Assembly: GCA_001939145.1 (NCBI GenBank)
Contig: LSRX01000595.1
Location: forward strand, 143,000 to 206,999
DNA length: 64,000 nucleotides
Direction: 5' to 3'
DNA from: Symbiodinium microadriaticum
Taxonomy: Eukaryota; Sar; Dinophyceae; Suessiales; Symbiodiniaceae
In this document: piece by piece, positions 8,838-20,210 of the stretch
Layout of the letters: every line of letters starts with the position of its first letter
Numbering within the stretch: the stretch's first letter is position 1
Notes under the pieces: generated by a model
What the model was told of the DNA's origin: nothing
Databases searched by the model: none
The model's input: only the letters and a program-made list of their open reading frames with translations
Program-made: the position numbers and the translations under genes

Positions 8838-11800
8838 ATGACAACATACCTGCTCTATGAGAGTGCTGCAGGCATCCAGGCGGTCTTTGGAGTTGAGCTC
8901 ACTCTTCTGGCTCGGCAGCTTAGGTTATGCTTTGTTTCTCAAGAAAGAGTTCGAAGAGACAGCCGAAACAGAGGAGGAGGCGGAGTGGGAGTGGCAGAGC
9001 AACCCTGCGCACCGTCCACCGCCAACTTCTGTTTTCAACAGGTGCAGAACTCACTCCTCGATCCCAAGAAGGTGAGCAAGATTGTCTCCTTGCATGCATG
9101 GACACAGTTCCTGGGCAGATTTGGGTACATCAGGCATGCGTGCTATCCTGGGGCAACGTACGGGCCCTTGACACAACCCCCCCCCCCCCCGCCGGGTTTC
9201 CACACATCAATGGAAACGACAAGCAAGAGCATCGAACTCAACAGGATGCCCATCCAGCCTTCAACAGCTTTCTGCACCACTTGCCTGTTGCTGCCTCTGC
9301 TCTCTGTAAACCGACTCTGTGAGCAGCTCTGCCGTGCCTGGAAGGAAAGTGCAAAGCACTGGGTGCACAACAGCAGGGGTCGTCTTGAGAGAACATGTTC
9401 CGACGAAGATGGCGACATGCATCAAGAAAGATCGGTGACAGCAGATTGGATTAGATTCTTACTGCTTACTGATATGCCGAGGTTCCGGGATGCAGAGGAT
9501 GCACTGAACCAAGCGAACTCCATTTCAGCTGGCATTGCAACAGAGGAACTCGTGACTTGCCTGCCTACTCAGATGAGACTGGGCTCCGGCCTGATTGCTT
9601 GGAGTTTCGCGCGCAAGGTGAACTTCTTGGAGATGAACCTGCCAAAGAAGAAGAAGACCTACCAGCTCACCTGCCCTTTTGGTGTGTCTGGCGGCTGTTG
9701 CTTGCAGTCACCATGTGCCAGGCTGGGCGTCTACGATCCGGAGCTTGGAAAGGCGGCGAGCGGTTCCTTTTGCAGGCTTTGCAGGTGCGACTTGGGCCTT
9801 GGCACAGGCTTTGGCCGAGCAGTTCCCGATTGCTCACGGCCAGTCGGTGAAGGAGAGACGGAGTTTCTTTGTTTTGCGTTCGCGATCCCCACGTCTTGGT
9901 TTGGATGTGTCAGGAACTGCTGCGAGGCTGCCGCCTGCATTTCAACCGCTTGGTGAAGGATGCTTAAACGGAAGCGTCGTCGACCGACTTCCTTTTTGCA
10001 TGTCGGATCACTACAAACGGAGGACCTCAATGAAGGCGATCTCGACAAAGCTCGGCTTGGACTGGGCCATGCATTCAGCCGAGCACGAATGCAGCTGGAC
10101 CCGAACAGACAGGACACCACACCTCGAGTGTGTGTGTTAACGGTTGCTAAGATTACTGACGTGGAGCTCGGGGACGACGAATAAGACGTTCGGTGAAGAC
10201 TGGGCAGGACAAGCCCATCATGAACACCATCGCCTTGCTGGACAACCTGGACAAGACGCATCCTCAGCCTGGTCTCAGCCTGGTGTTGCCAAGTTTCCCA
10301 ATGAAAGTTACAGATCTTCTTATTGTCCGCAGCTGCTGAGGAACATAAACACCTTTGCAATGCGAGTTCGGGCATCTTGCTTGCAAGTTTTCCTCGGCCT
10401 CCTTAGAAGGGTGCCGGCTTCCTTGTGTCATAACTGAAAGTCTTTGACGCCCTTCACGAAGAAGCAGCATTTCGCGACAGATATGAACATCTCCCGAAAG
10501 GCCCCGCAAGATCCCCTTAGCGGCATGGCCTAGCGTCTGTGCCGCAGATCTGGTTATATAAAGCTGGGAGATGCGGTTCCCTGAAGCACTGCCGGGAGCA
10601 GGAGTGGTATGCGTGGCACTTCCCGGAGCTCACGAAGATTGTCACAGACAACATCGCCTATGCAAAGGTCTCTCGAGTTGTCCGGGCCACGTCCTCAAGC
10701 CTCCCGCTCGGCTCGAGCTTCTCACATCTGTCAACGGGGATCCTGCAAAGGGTTGTCTTTTGCCCATCTCTCGCAATTTGGGTTTAGGGTGAGGGCTTCA
10801 TGCTATATCGTTTTGATTGTATTGTGTCATCTTAAACTTATGTCAAATTGTATTCTGTTATGATGTTTTACTTTACATTATCCACATGACGTTTTGACGG
10901 CAAGGTCAGGGACAACTTCGAAGGCCCGGGCAAGTCGAAAGAGCCTTGCGTACTGTTGTGTAGGATCCGGGCAGTTCTCTGAATTAGGGTTCCTTTTGAC
11001 TTGAGGTCCCCCCTTTCGCACGGCACCCTTATAAACCGGAATAGAGGGAAACTGACTTAGAGAACTACACATCTGTCTCGCGACAGCAGTCGAAGTATGT
11101 TCGGGAGTCATGGGTCATGACATATTTGTATTGCTGCAGCCTGGTGCTCCGACATTCGGCACTACATAATGGGGTCTTGGTCCCTTTCTTGGATTGCTTC
11201 TGCAGTCTGGGATAGCTTTCTCGGTCCTGCAGAAGGGCATCGCAAAATGGGAGCGTGTGATACAGGTTCCTGCAACGTGTGTGGCCTGCTGAGAGGGGTG
11301 GGTGGTCGCACGATGGCGGGAATAGGAAGGCGGCCGCGCAAGTGACCCTCAAGCTGCCATAACTGTCTAGCGCCTAGGGTTGTGGAAATCCCAACGTCAG
11401 GCGGCAGGACTCTCAATGATCTTCGCCGCCGCAAGAAAAGTCTTTTTTGCGTGGCGCCAGCCCGAAGCCCTCAGTCACAGTCGCCGCGCGCGAAGATTAA
11501 ATCATTAAATCCTTCTCAGATTTCGTCTACAGGCACGCAGGAAATCCTGCCGTTTTTGCGCACCAGGTGACAAAGAGGCTCTGACAGAAGCCTGTGGATC
11601 AGAAGACGTTGCAGATGAAATCTTGATGCTTGGCTGTTAGTAACTTGCTTCTCCGGCCGTGGTGCCCCAGGCCTCCACTTCTGTGCATGTCTTTGCAGCA
11701 GAAATCGGCAGTTCTCAGGAAAGCGCTGAAGATGTCCATGGGCCAGGACCATATGGAGACATAGCCCACGCTCGTGTGTACCGGGAAGCTTATTGCGATT

Positions 11801-14800
11801 GCATACATCTTTAGGCTTCTGTGAACAGATTGAAGCTTATGTTTTCCTCTTCTTGGAGGACATTGTCGAGATGGACATGAAGAACATCGATCACTTTGCA
11901 AGTGAGGTTATCAAGCTTGCAGACATGTGCCTGGCTTGCACTGGTGACAGTTGCTCACTAATCAGGGCATGCACGGCATGCTGCTAACGCGGGGTCCGCA
12001 GGGAATGGATGACCGCGCGGCCCAGCAATACGATACGACACTGCAGCTCAAGCCCAGACCAAAGACCGGCAGTCTTCCTAAGGCAAGGACACAAGCTCCG
12101 GTGGCTATACGCCATAGCGAAAACCGGAGGGGGGAGTGAACGGGAACGCAACCCGCGATGGGGCGTAGCAGGCGAACGGGCAGGTCTGAACGGAAACTGG
12201 CGCCTCCACATTTTCCGCGCAGCTGGGCTCCAACGGCAATCTCGTCCCTGTGTAATGTTGTGTGTGTATATATACACACATACACACATACACACATACT
12301 CGCACATACCGACGCGAATAGTTGTGCAGTGTGTACAGATCACAGAATACCCTGGAAAGTTCGATTCATCACGAGCCTGGGCTCGTGTATTGTGCCAAAA
12401 TCCCAGATGCCTGGGTCGTAAGCGCCTTGGCCCGAGTTTTATGCAAAGATCACAGAAGAGCAGTGTGGTTACGATTTGTTACGAGCCTTGGCTTGTGACC
12501 TGCGTATTGTGAAAAAGATCACAGAACACTGGGAAGGTACGATTTGCTGCGAGATTTGGCTTGTGTACTGTCTAAAGATGAAAGAGGACAGTGGAGTACG
12601 ATTTGTTATGAGCCTTGGCTTGGGTGTTGTGTAACGATCACAGAAGACGGGGGGGGGTGTTACGATTTGTTACGCGCCCGGGCTTGTGCATTGACCCTTG
12701 GCTTGTGTATCGTGGAAAGATCACAAAACACTGGTTGTGGCACGAACTGCTACGAGCCTTGGCTTGTGTATCGTACATATCACAGAAGACTTTGGGTGGT
12801 TTGGCCTGTGCGCAATATAAAGATCGCAGAAGACTTGGGGGTGTACGCCTTGTTTCGAGCCTGGATTGTGTATTGCAGGTCACAAAAGACTGGTGGGGGA
12901 GGTGGGTGGGGGTGTTGCGATTTGTTACGAGGGCCTTGGTTGTGTACTGAGCCTTGGCTTGTGTATCGTGTAAATCCTTGGGTGGGGTATTCTGTAGAAG
13001 GCTGGGGAGAAGATGAACGCGATTGACTTCTCTCGTTTTTGGGATGTGTGCTTCGGTTTGGTTGCGGCGCGCCGGATTGACGTGACTGCCTTCACCGGTT
13101 TCCGTTGCGGCCCCGGCCTTCTCTCGTTACACGGCTTCACGCGAGCCAAGCTGGCTTTCGTCCACCGGCATATTTGTTTAGAAAGGCTGATCGCTCCGTG
13201 CCCAGCGCAAGATGTCGCAACACCCTGCTACCCCCATGATCTACACATTCGATGCGGCATGCAAGCATGATGCCGAGAGAAAGCTGGTAACACCATGCCC
13301 GATGCATTTGCGAAACCCCGCCACCAGCAGTTGCAGTTTTTAAGCAATCTCAACAAGGCTCATTGCCAGGACCATCCCTTGCGGGGATGCTTGTATGGCT
13401 CGCGACACAATGCCCTGCTGATGACTGAGACATCTGTCGGAATCCTCGCACCTCCACCCCCTGCTCGCCATCCGGCTCTTATGGTGACTAGAATCTCAGG
13501 CGAAAGACACTGCACGAGTACCTCAAGGCAACATGGAATGCAACTTGTTGCTGTTTTGGACACTGCTTGTGTGGAGATGCGTGGAGACTCATATCAATGA
13601 GTCCCATGAATTCCTCGAGATTCCCTTTCGGAAACTCCTCAGCTTCCAGCTGGTCGTTCCAAGCATGCTTGCCCCTCGGAGGCGAAGATGGACTTGGTTG
13701 CCCCCAACTTGGCGGCATTGATCGGTGAGATCATCGGAGCGAGACTCATCTCTCATGCAGGCGCTGGTTCTTAGGGAAGGAGCCCGGTGTTTTTTTTCTG
13801 GATATGCTTTGCTGAGCAGGGAGCCTCACCAACCTGGCAAAGTACCCGGCTTCTACAGTCCAGATCTTGGGCGCAGAGAAGGCGCTCTTCCGCGCCATCA
13901 AGACCAAGGCCCCACAAAAAAGCCGATCTGCGCTAAGAGTCTTCCGTGTGTGAAGCTCTTCTTTTGTTGTGTGAGTGCTTAGCTTCTTCTCTGCAGGGCA
14001 ACACTCCAAAGTATGGCGGCTTGACTTTCATAAGCTGTACCATGTGTTCTAAGAGGGATCAGTTTCAATGGCACCTGTTTGTCAAGAAGGCGGCTAGCAC
14101 TGTCAGCAGATGCGAGGATTGATATTCCACTCGACTTTCATTGGCCGTGCCCAGCAGAAGAACAAGGGCCGAATATCTAGGCCGGGCCATACATGCTGCG
14201 ACGCGTGATGGATGACGCCTGCCAGTCCGTGTTGCTCCCATGATGCCAATGTTCCAGCCCAAGCCCAGGTACTTGGCGAACAAGTGTTCCCTAGCATCCC
14301 GAATTGATTGCTTTTCTGACGAAGCGACCACTGTTTTCGGTGAGAAGCTGAAGGACCAGGCCTGCACGCGGCATGTTTCACCTGATTCAGGGTCAGAGCA
14401 ACATTGTGCCCGCGGCGCTCTCCGGCACGGCAGGTGGAGGAGCGGCTAACGTTCCTGTCCGAGGGCACCACGCCGCGCAAGAACCTAGAAGTCATGCAGG
14501 AAGCCATTAAGGAGGCTGGTGCTCATGCCTTCGAAGTGTTTTGTGTATGCCTGTACGACTTTGGAGAGTTTGGGAAGCAGCAGATGCGGAAGGTGACGAA
14601 GCTGCGTAAAAAGAGGGCGAAAAAGGCGAAGGCTGCAGCGGAGGCTGCAGCAGGTGGTGAGGAGGTTGAGGAAGGAGCAGTAAAGCCCAAGAAGTCCTTC
14701 GACCGCATTAGATCTTCGAGGATCGTGATGGGCCACCGCTTCTTGGGTCAGAGGCGCGTGATTGATTGGGTGGCCCAGGAAGAGACCGGCGGCCGAAGTT

Positions 14801-15455
14801 CAACCTGAGGCTTCGACCATGTCATGTGGCCGTTTGGGCTCTCGTGGGAAGCAGAGGAACCGGAATAATCAAAAGTAGATGGTCGGAGCCAGGCAGAGGA
14901 GACGCCAGCACCAAAAAAGAAGAAGAGCCACAGCTGCAACTTGCACAATGTCCGGAAGTTGCCTTGGCCTGAGCCTGTTCTTTGGAGGAAGAGGGCTGTA
15001 GAAGCCGAAGAGGAGCTCACACGGTTGATTTTGTGTTTTTGTCAAGAGGTTCTGGGCTTGGTTTGGACCGGCTTTGCTTCGCGTGTTCACGGCTTTCTCG
15101 TCTCTAGAGCATGTGCAAGAGGTGATACAGATGTTGACGGTGATGGTGAAGACGCAGATGATGAGGGTGATCATGATGACGATGATAATGATAGGTGCAA
15201 AGAGGGCCATGCAGCACACCTTCAACCAATGATTGACTTGTTGTGCAGTTGTAGCTATTCTGGGATCCTCTGATCCTTTGATTCACGTGCAGCTGACTTG
15301 GTGATCATGGCCTGATGAGCTGCTTGCCGAGTGCCGCTTGACAGTGTAGGAACCCGCAGGAGACGGCTGCATCAGAGGCCACGCCTAAGCGAAAGAAGAA
15401 GGCCTCTGCGCGACTCAGCTGCTCCTTCTTTCTTGCTGTCAATCAACTCAGATGA
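8838..15455 (+). CDS. NOP56: Nucleolar protein NOP56 (box C/D snoRNP core), many exons
   Basis: NOP56 is a core protein of box C/D snoRNPs, which guide 2'-O-methylation of rRNA in the nucleolus. Exon fragments follow the family order: 8838-8871 ([12 protein letters not shown]), 8924 on ([11 protein letters not shown]), 9042 on ([20 protein letters not shown]), 9480-9560 ([22 protein letters not shown]), 9630 on ([14 protein letters not shown]), 9915-9960 ([15 protein letters not shown]), 10030-10115 ([20 protein letters not shown]), 10211-10255, 10340-10372 ([10 protein letters not shown]), 10601-10665 ([14 protein letters not shown]), 11870-11930 ([18 protein letters not shown]), 13689-13758 ([20 protein letters not shown]). 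These continue into the most conserved Nop domain: [20 protein letters not shown] near 13840, [15 protein letters not shown] at 14134-14180, [20 protein letters not shown] at 14264-14362, [20 protein letters not shown] from 14430. Lys-rich tail pieces lie at 14570-14705, about 14895 and 15375-15455 (TGA at 15453). Intron 8872-8923 is 52 bp with a GC donor. The gene is intron-dense and apparently intact. Confidence 0.93.
12261..12310. repeat. TG/TA/CA microsatellite with a perfect 20-bp palindrome
   Basis: Positions 12261-12280 read TGTGTGTATATATACACACA, a perfect inverted repeat. Further CACATA units follow to about 12310. It lies in a NOP56 intron, just upstream of the minisatellite. Confidence 0.8.
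12350..12990. repeat. Degenerate minisatellite (about 10 units of 45-85 bp) in a NOP56 intron
   Basis: A unit with the core TACGAGCCTTGGCTTGTGTA followed by TTGTG, an AAAGATCACAGAAGAC box and a G-rich joint recurs from about 12355 to 12990. Most units are about 58-70 bp; some are shortened or carry a doubled CTTGGCTTGTGTAT core (for example near 12680-12715 and 12940-12970). It sits between the exon ending near 11930 and the one starting near 13499. The open frames across it (such as 12544-13026) are by-products of the repeat. Confidence 0.85.
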
Positions 15456-15467
15456 ACTTAAAATTGT

Positions 15468-15746
15468 ATGGAGCATCGTCTTCCTTGTTCTTTTTGGCAT
15501 GAGGTGATCTGTGCGACGCTGCGAGGCATTTGTGCAAAGTGTTTTGCAGAAGCGGTAAGTCACCAGGCAGGATTGCCACAGTTCTGCTCCGCAACAGACG
15601 GTGGCATATGCTTGCGCTGCACCGCTTTGCTTTCCGATTGTGCCGTATGTGCGAGACCTGAAAGGAATCGCTCTTTACTCGACCATTTATGCAAAGGCTT
15701 TGAGCCGTGCGATGCTCTCCCAGAGCGGCGGATCCGGTTTTCGTAA
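15468..15746 (+). CDS. Possible small Cys-rich protein or exon
   Basis: A forward frame starting at an ATG 13 bases after the NOP56 stop codes for 92 residues. Paired cysteines appear in its second half: ICAKC, then FC, ICLRC and DCAVC, followed by a helical LLDHLCKGF stretch. The spacing (CxxC - 16 - C - 7 - CxxC - 6 - CxxC) resembles a zinc-binding fold, but no named family fits. A reverse-strand frame (15560-15997) overlaps it. It may equally be the NOP56 3' untranslated region. Confidence 0.25.
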   Translation: MEHRLPCSFWHEVICATLRGICAKCFAEAVSHQAGLPQFCSATDGGICLRCTALLSDCAVCARPERNRSLLDHLCKGFEPCDALPERRIRFS

Positions 15747-15749
15747 GAC

Positions 15750-16940
15750 AGAGAAAAAGTTAGGTCCAGGCCAAAAGTCCCATGGACTGAAAATTTGAGA
15801 CAGTGAAGAAGCTTTCGCTCTGGCTGGATGAGCAGCCACGTTTCACTTTCATGGTGCCGGAGTCCTGTTTGTGTCAGTAACACTTTGTGACTGTGCCGGC
15901 CATGGCACAAGGCATAACCAGGCATTCCGGAATCATGCGAGCACCTGAGATGCTTCTGTGCTCTGGACATCTTTGTGGAGAGATAAGTTTCGGGCATACT
16001 CGGCCTGCAAAGTGCGAAGAAAAGCTCATTGACTGCTCCCGCATGCTCCTGCCCTGGTGCAGATACAATGTTCCGAAAGCGTGACGGATGGAGAAAACTG
16101 CTAAACCAGGTCCAGAAAGAAGGACAGAAGACAGTGGAGCACCAGGCTGGTGTGGGTTCTTAATGAGGGTTTCCTAACTTCCTTTTCAACGTTTCCAAGA
16201 GAGCAGCAACCAAGGACGCAAGGCAAGGTAGGAAGGAAGGCTATTCATGTGTACTGACGCAGAGATCCTTTCGAACCTCCATTGTGCCAGACATGCAGCC
16301 CATTCCATCCCACGCTCGTGTAACAGATCTGGAAAAAGCCGAGCTGCGAAGACATCGGGCCCAGGTCCCAACAAACCGATGTAAACCGTGGAATTCGTTG
16401 CGTTTGACCGGAGCTTGCCTTTGCGTAGAGGTTCGGGGCTCATTCCTTGAGCGGGTCGCTCCGGGAAGGACGGCCCAGGAAAGAGGAAACTAGAGAGAAT
16501 CCAAACTTAGGGTCCAATGATACTTTGGCCCTTTGCACCAAATCTCCGCGACCCAGCAAATCAGGGGAGGGAACAGTCGGCTCACTGCTGTTATTGTGCT
16601 TTCAAGGTCTGCCTCAATGTCTCCTGGTGCCAAGACGATGGCGTTAGACTCCGTTAGATAACTGCACACAGTCACGCACTGTCTGACGAAGGGGAGTATA
16701 GTCGAACAAATTTTACGACATTATCATACAGAAGCTTATGTTACCTCGAACTGCATGCACAACCAGGTATAGTCCAGTCATGTCCAGCAGCACCACTACC
16801 AGTATCCGTCGTGTCCAGCTGAAACTCTAAATAAACAGCATGTCAATGTCGTGAAACATCTGGCAGTGCTGTTAGCGGCTCCTCTCCCCAGAAATACCGC
16901 ATGATCATGGCGTTACGTTGATCCTTGCCTCCACTGCTGC
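15750..16940. other. Region without a recognised gene
   Basis: Only short unrelated open frames on both strands were seen. No repeats of note and no family motifs. Confidence 0.4.
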
Positions 16941-16943
16941 AGA

Positions 16944-17671
16944 TGCCAAAGAAACCAAGAAGGAGACAAAAAGGACTGGGATGCCGCCGGCATGTGAGAA
17001 GGGCCCAGGGTTTCAGATATATCTTCGATTCAGGGTATAGTGATGCACAGAAACCAGACTTCAGGAAGAAGGAGAAGGAGTTCGCGTGGATGGTCGGTGC
17101 CCCAAACAGCTTAGCGCTGCGCCGCTTCCGGCTCGTGACACAGCAGGAGGTATGCACGTGTACTGCAGAATTTACGGGGTCTGCTGGCGCATGTCCATGT
17201 ATGCTCTCAGGCGCTTGCCGCTTATGCTTCGGTTGGCATGACTCAGGACTCCGAGGAGGAGGGAGATGAGGAGGAGGGGAATGATGGTGATAAAGGCATT
17301 GCCGGTCGGAAATCGCACAGCTGCCGTTGAGAGGATACCCTGCTTGGTCTTCCACAGTTGCAGGTGCTGAGAAGGCAGACAGCAAGCCTCGAGAACCCTC
17401 TCGATCGCGTTCACGCCAGCGTGAAAGATCCAGGTCCAGATCTAGGTCGAGACGCCGAACTTCACCTGCAAGCAGCAGATTTTGCCGTTGACCTTGGCTG
17501 TCCGAAAAGCCTGCCAACTGAGGAGATCGACCGAAGGACCGCGATAGGGAGAAGGATAGAGAGAAGGAGAAAGAGAAGGAGAAGGAATCTGCAGATGATG
17601 CCAGGGGCACGGCAAAAATTGTGCGGGTCATGCTTGTTGTGTGCTCAATGCTGTTGACAACCCCCACATAG
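16944..17671 (+). CDS. Acidic and RS-rich protein, probably RNA-processing related
   Basis: Four coding-like pieces in the forward direction: about 16944-17100 (KETKKETKR, then SDAQKPDFRKKEKEFAWM), 17238-17325 (MTQDSEEEGDEEEGNDGDK, strongly acidic), 17363-17475 (SKPREPSRSRSRQRERSRSR, a true RS domain) and 17525-17671 (DRPKDRDREKDREKEKEKEK, then a TAG at 17669). RS and alternating Arg/Asp/Glu/Lys tracts are typical of splicing factors and SR-related proteins in nuclear speckles. The folded part is too short to name a family. The reverse-strand Ser/Phe-rich open frame over this stretch (16843-17667) is a mirror image of the RS codons. The start codon and introns are not fixed. Confidence 0.5.
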
Positions 17672-17800
17672 CAGAAGAAGCTCTTGCGGTGCGTCTTTCC
17701 AAGGATGAAAATGCCGATGTCAGTGCTGAAACGCTTGACGAGGCCTTGTGTCTAGAGTCTAGAAATGCAGCGTTTTACAGACTAAAAGGGACGGAGACGG
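17672..17800 (+). CDS. Possible exon, unknown protein
   Basis: Right after the RS-rich gene a frame reads EEALAVRLSKDENADVSAET, then LDEALCLESRNAAFYRLKG. It is helical and acidic with normal codon use. The same frame runs on into Thr-coding CAA/CCA microsatellites, so the exon probably ends near 17800. It may belong to the RS-rich gene or to a downstream gene together with the exon at 18428. Confidence 0.3.
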
Positions 17801-17935
17801 GCAACTGCAGAACAAGGCACGTCAGAAACGAGGCAGAAGTTCGCGGAACACCCTGCCACCTGCACACAACTACCAAAACCAATCACATCACTGCCAGGTT
17901 GCTACCTCCAACGTTAGCGCCGGCAGCGGCAAAAG

Positions 17936-17936
17936 C

Positions 17937-17979
<43 letters not shown>
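17936..17979. repeat. (CAA)n microsatellite
   Basis: About 14 uninterrupted CAA units. Confidence 0.95.
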
Positions 17980-18040
17980 TTTTCATTGACTCGCAGCGGG
18001 AAAGTCCTCGACATCTCGGTTAGTCATCCTCGCTTAGCGA

Positions 18041-18087
18041 CGACAACAACAACAACCACAACCACAACCACAACCACAACCACAACC

Positions 18088-18121
<34 letters not shown>

Positions 18122-18186
18122 CCACAACCACAACCACAACCACAACCACAACCACAACAACAACAACAACAACAACAACGACAACA
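18041..18186. repeat. Compound (CAACCA)n / (CAA)n microsatellite
   Basis: Blocks of CAA alternate twice with blocks of CAACCA over about 145 bp. The forward frame is poly-Thr and the reverse frames are poly-Val or Cys/Gly-rich. These open frames (including 18034-19065 reverse) have no other support. Confidence 0.95.
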
Positions 18187-18427
18187 GAGGAGGCGGCAGC
18201 AGCAGCAGGGCGCCACAGCCGTCGCGTTGACGACGACAGCACAGACGGCGAGCGTCGGTGGCGACGATGCCGACGCGGAAGCATCAGACCACAACAAGGA
18301 GAAACGGGAGGATGCGGCGGTCACCGGCTGCCATGCGTCTATTCCGCTTGAGACATACTGGTAGAGTGCAGCAGGGCATAAACCGACTTGGTGCATCGAT
18401 TCCCTGCCATCAGGTGCAGAGCTTTGG

Positions 18428-18600
18428 GAAAATGATGATCTTGGCGCCGGCTTTGCTGAAAAAGCTGCGCAGGACCTGCTGGACGAACATCTGTCGATGG
18501 TGGCACTGCATTGCCTGAAGTGCAGAAGCGAGGTGGTACTGGCAAGTGACAAACAAATAGTGCTCAAGCAACATTCGTCAACAGCTCTTTGTCTGTGGGA
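18428..18600 (+). CDS. Possible exon, unknown protein
   Basis: A forward frame reads ENDDLGAGFAEKAAQDLLDE, then HLSMVALHCLKCRSEVV. The first part is an acidic amphipathic helix and a CxxC follows. No family is recognised and splice sites are not fixed. Confidence 0.3.
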
Positions 18601-19299
18601 AAGGCGAGGAGCGTTGGAGTGGCCAACAACAGCCCGACAAGCGGGAAAATGTGCCAACAGATGTTCGCCACATTTTGTCCTCCGAAAGAATAATTTCAAT
18701 GACGATGACATCCAGCCTAGATTGTCCTTCAAATGTTTGCGTCTGGTGACGCATTGCTGTTCGTTCCATATCAGTCTTTGAGAGTGCTTCTGCGGCAGAC
18801 TGGTGCATAGAACGGCCCTTGAATCACCATGGGTTTGACGAGGGCTGCAGCACCCCAGAATCATGCTTGCTGAATATTGCTCTTTTCGGTTTTGATACAA
18901 AATATCTTGTGTCGGGTTGTCTCTCCACGACAACACGACTTGAGCAGACGTCTCATTGTCATGCCAGTGCGGGTTCAACTGAAACAGTGCAAATACACGC
19001 ATGCAAATACGTGGCAACATCCTGAAGAGACTGCTTCCTAGGTGGAGCAAGCTACTGGACCGCACGAATCCCGAGTAAGATTGGGCGTGTGCTGTGGGGT
19101 TGTGCTGGTGGACATGGATGGTTATATAGAAAACATATGCCCAGGAGGCATCACCAAGACCTACAAGGGCTTCTAGATGTGTCCAAAATATCCAGACAAA
19201 TGCAGTAAACCACTAGCGTAGCCGAACAAAGTCGAGAGACGCGGTGCAGTGTCGCTTCAAAATGTTGCATCCTGCGGATGCGTGTGACTTGATGCGAGG

Positions 19300-20210
19300 A
19301 TGTCGCCTGAGAATGTTGCGGCTGCTTGCAGGGCCACAGACTCAGTGATGCGCGATGAATTGAAGTGTAAGGCTTTTAACACATGGCGTTGGCAGCATCT
19401 TGCGCATGACGAGGCGATGGCAAGGACGAAGTTCTTCGACGGCGACATCTTGAGGGACCCCAGCTTGGAGCTAGCTGTCTTCTTGGGGGCGAGTAGATGA
19501 GACTATATCAGAATATCCTGGCAGGATCTGAACGATGCTCGGTGCCCGGAGATGGTTGGATCTTGACATGCAGACAACAGCTCCGGCCATGCCCTCCTCC
19601 ACCGCTGTCTTCGACCTCGCCACCTTTTCTCGGAACAACCACAGCCTTCCTTACCATTCAAGCGACAGAACAACCTGCTTGGGCACATTGCTTTGCGTTT
19701 TCTGTTTCTGCCAAGTGTCGCTGAGGTCCTTAAAAGATTATTGCAAAGAGATCAGCTCTCTTCAGCCCAGGTGAATGCGCGTGCCTTGGGATGGGCTTAT
19801 CAGTGCCTTGGATATCGTGAGTTTAGTTGCAAGGATGCCCTGCAGTGCCTCTGGGAGATAAATGCTTACGACCAGAACGTGCGGCTCTCAGCATGCTAGC
19901 TGCTGGAGCATTGGAGGCCTTTGGACGGACGCCATGTCCTGCTGCCCAGGTGCTCAGTGCCATTGCATCAACTTTCAAGGCCCTGGTAGTCGCGAGTGCG
20001 ACAAGACGCGGTTCCTTGGGATGTGACGGCACGCCAGGGCAAACTTGCTAGCCTGGAGCCGATCTACAGACAGACCTGGCCTGCGGCCTCACGCGAGTTC
20101 GTAGATCTTCGCATTCCTCAGATTGAAGACTCCATGCAGATTCAAATTGGCGAAGCAGAACTTCTTAAGGCGAGAAATCTTCGAGGGTTTCAAGTCCGGG
20201 TCCTATGTGC
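19300..20210 (+). CDS. Possible gene for a helical-repeat protein
   Basis: Several forward coding-like segments lie close together: 19300-19497 (DELKCKAFNTWRWQHLAHDE), 19700-19860 (VAEVLKRLLQRDQLSSAQVN, then ARALGWAYQCLGYREF), 19890-19990 (MLAAGALEAFGRTPCPAAQV) and 20040-20200 (LEPIYRQTWPAASREFVDLR). The middle segments show Leu/Ala-rich helix pairs with a recurring A-x-A-L-G/E-W/A-F pattern, reminiscent of organellar RNA-binding helical repeats in alveolates (HPR/RAP type). That link is a guess from pattern only. Introns are not resolved. Confidence 0.35.

Noticed and set aside
8817..9956. 379-codon forward frame at the start of NOP56
   Set aside because: It strings together NOP56 exons and introns; the conserved NOP56 pieces lie in several different frames joined by splicing.
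13013..13270. 86-codon forward frame with an ATG inside a NOP56 intron
   Set aside because: No family match and it lies between conserved NOP56 exons; composition resembles the repeat-derived flank.
16843..17667. 274-codon reverse frame with Ser/Phe repeats
   Set aside because: It mirrors the forward Arg/Lys/Glu/Ser codons of the RS-rich gene.
18034..19065. 343-codon reverse open frame ending in Cys/Gly repeats
   Set aside because: The 3' half is the antisense of the CAA/CAACCA microsatellite and the rest shows no protein-like pattern.
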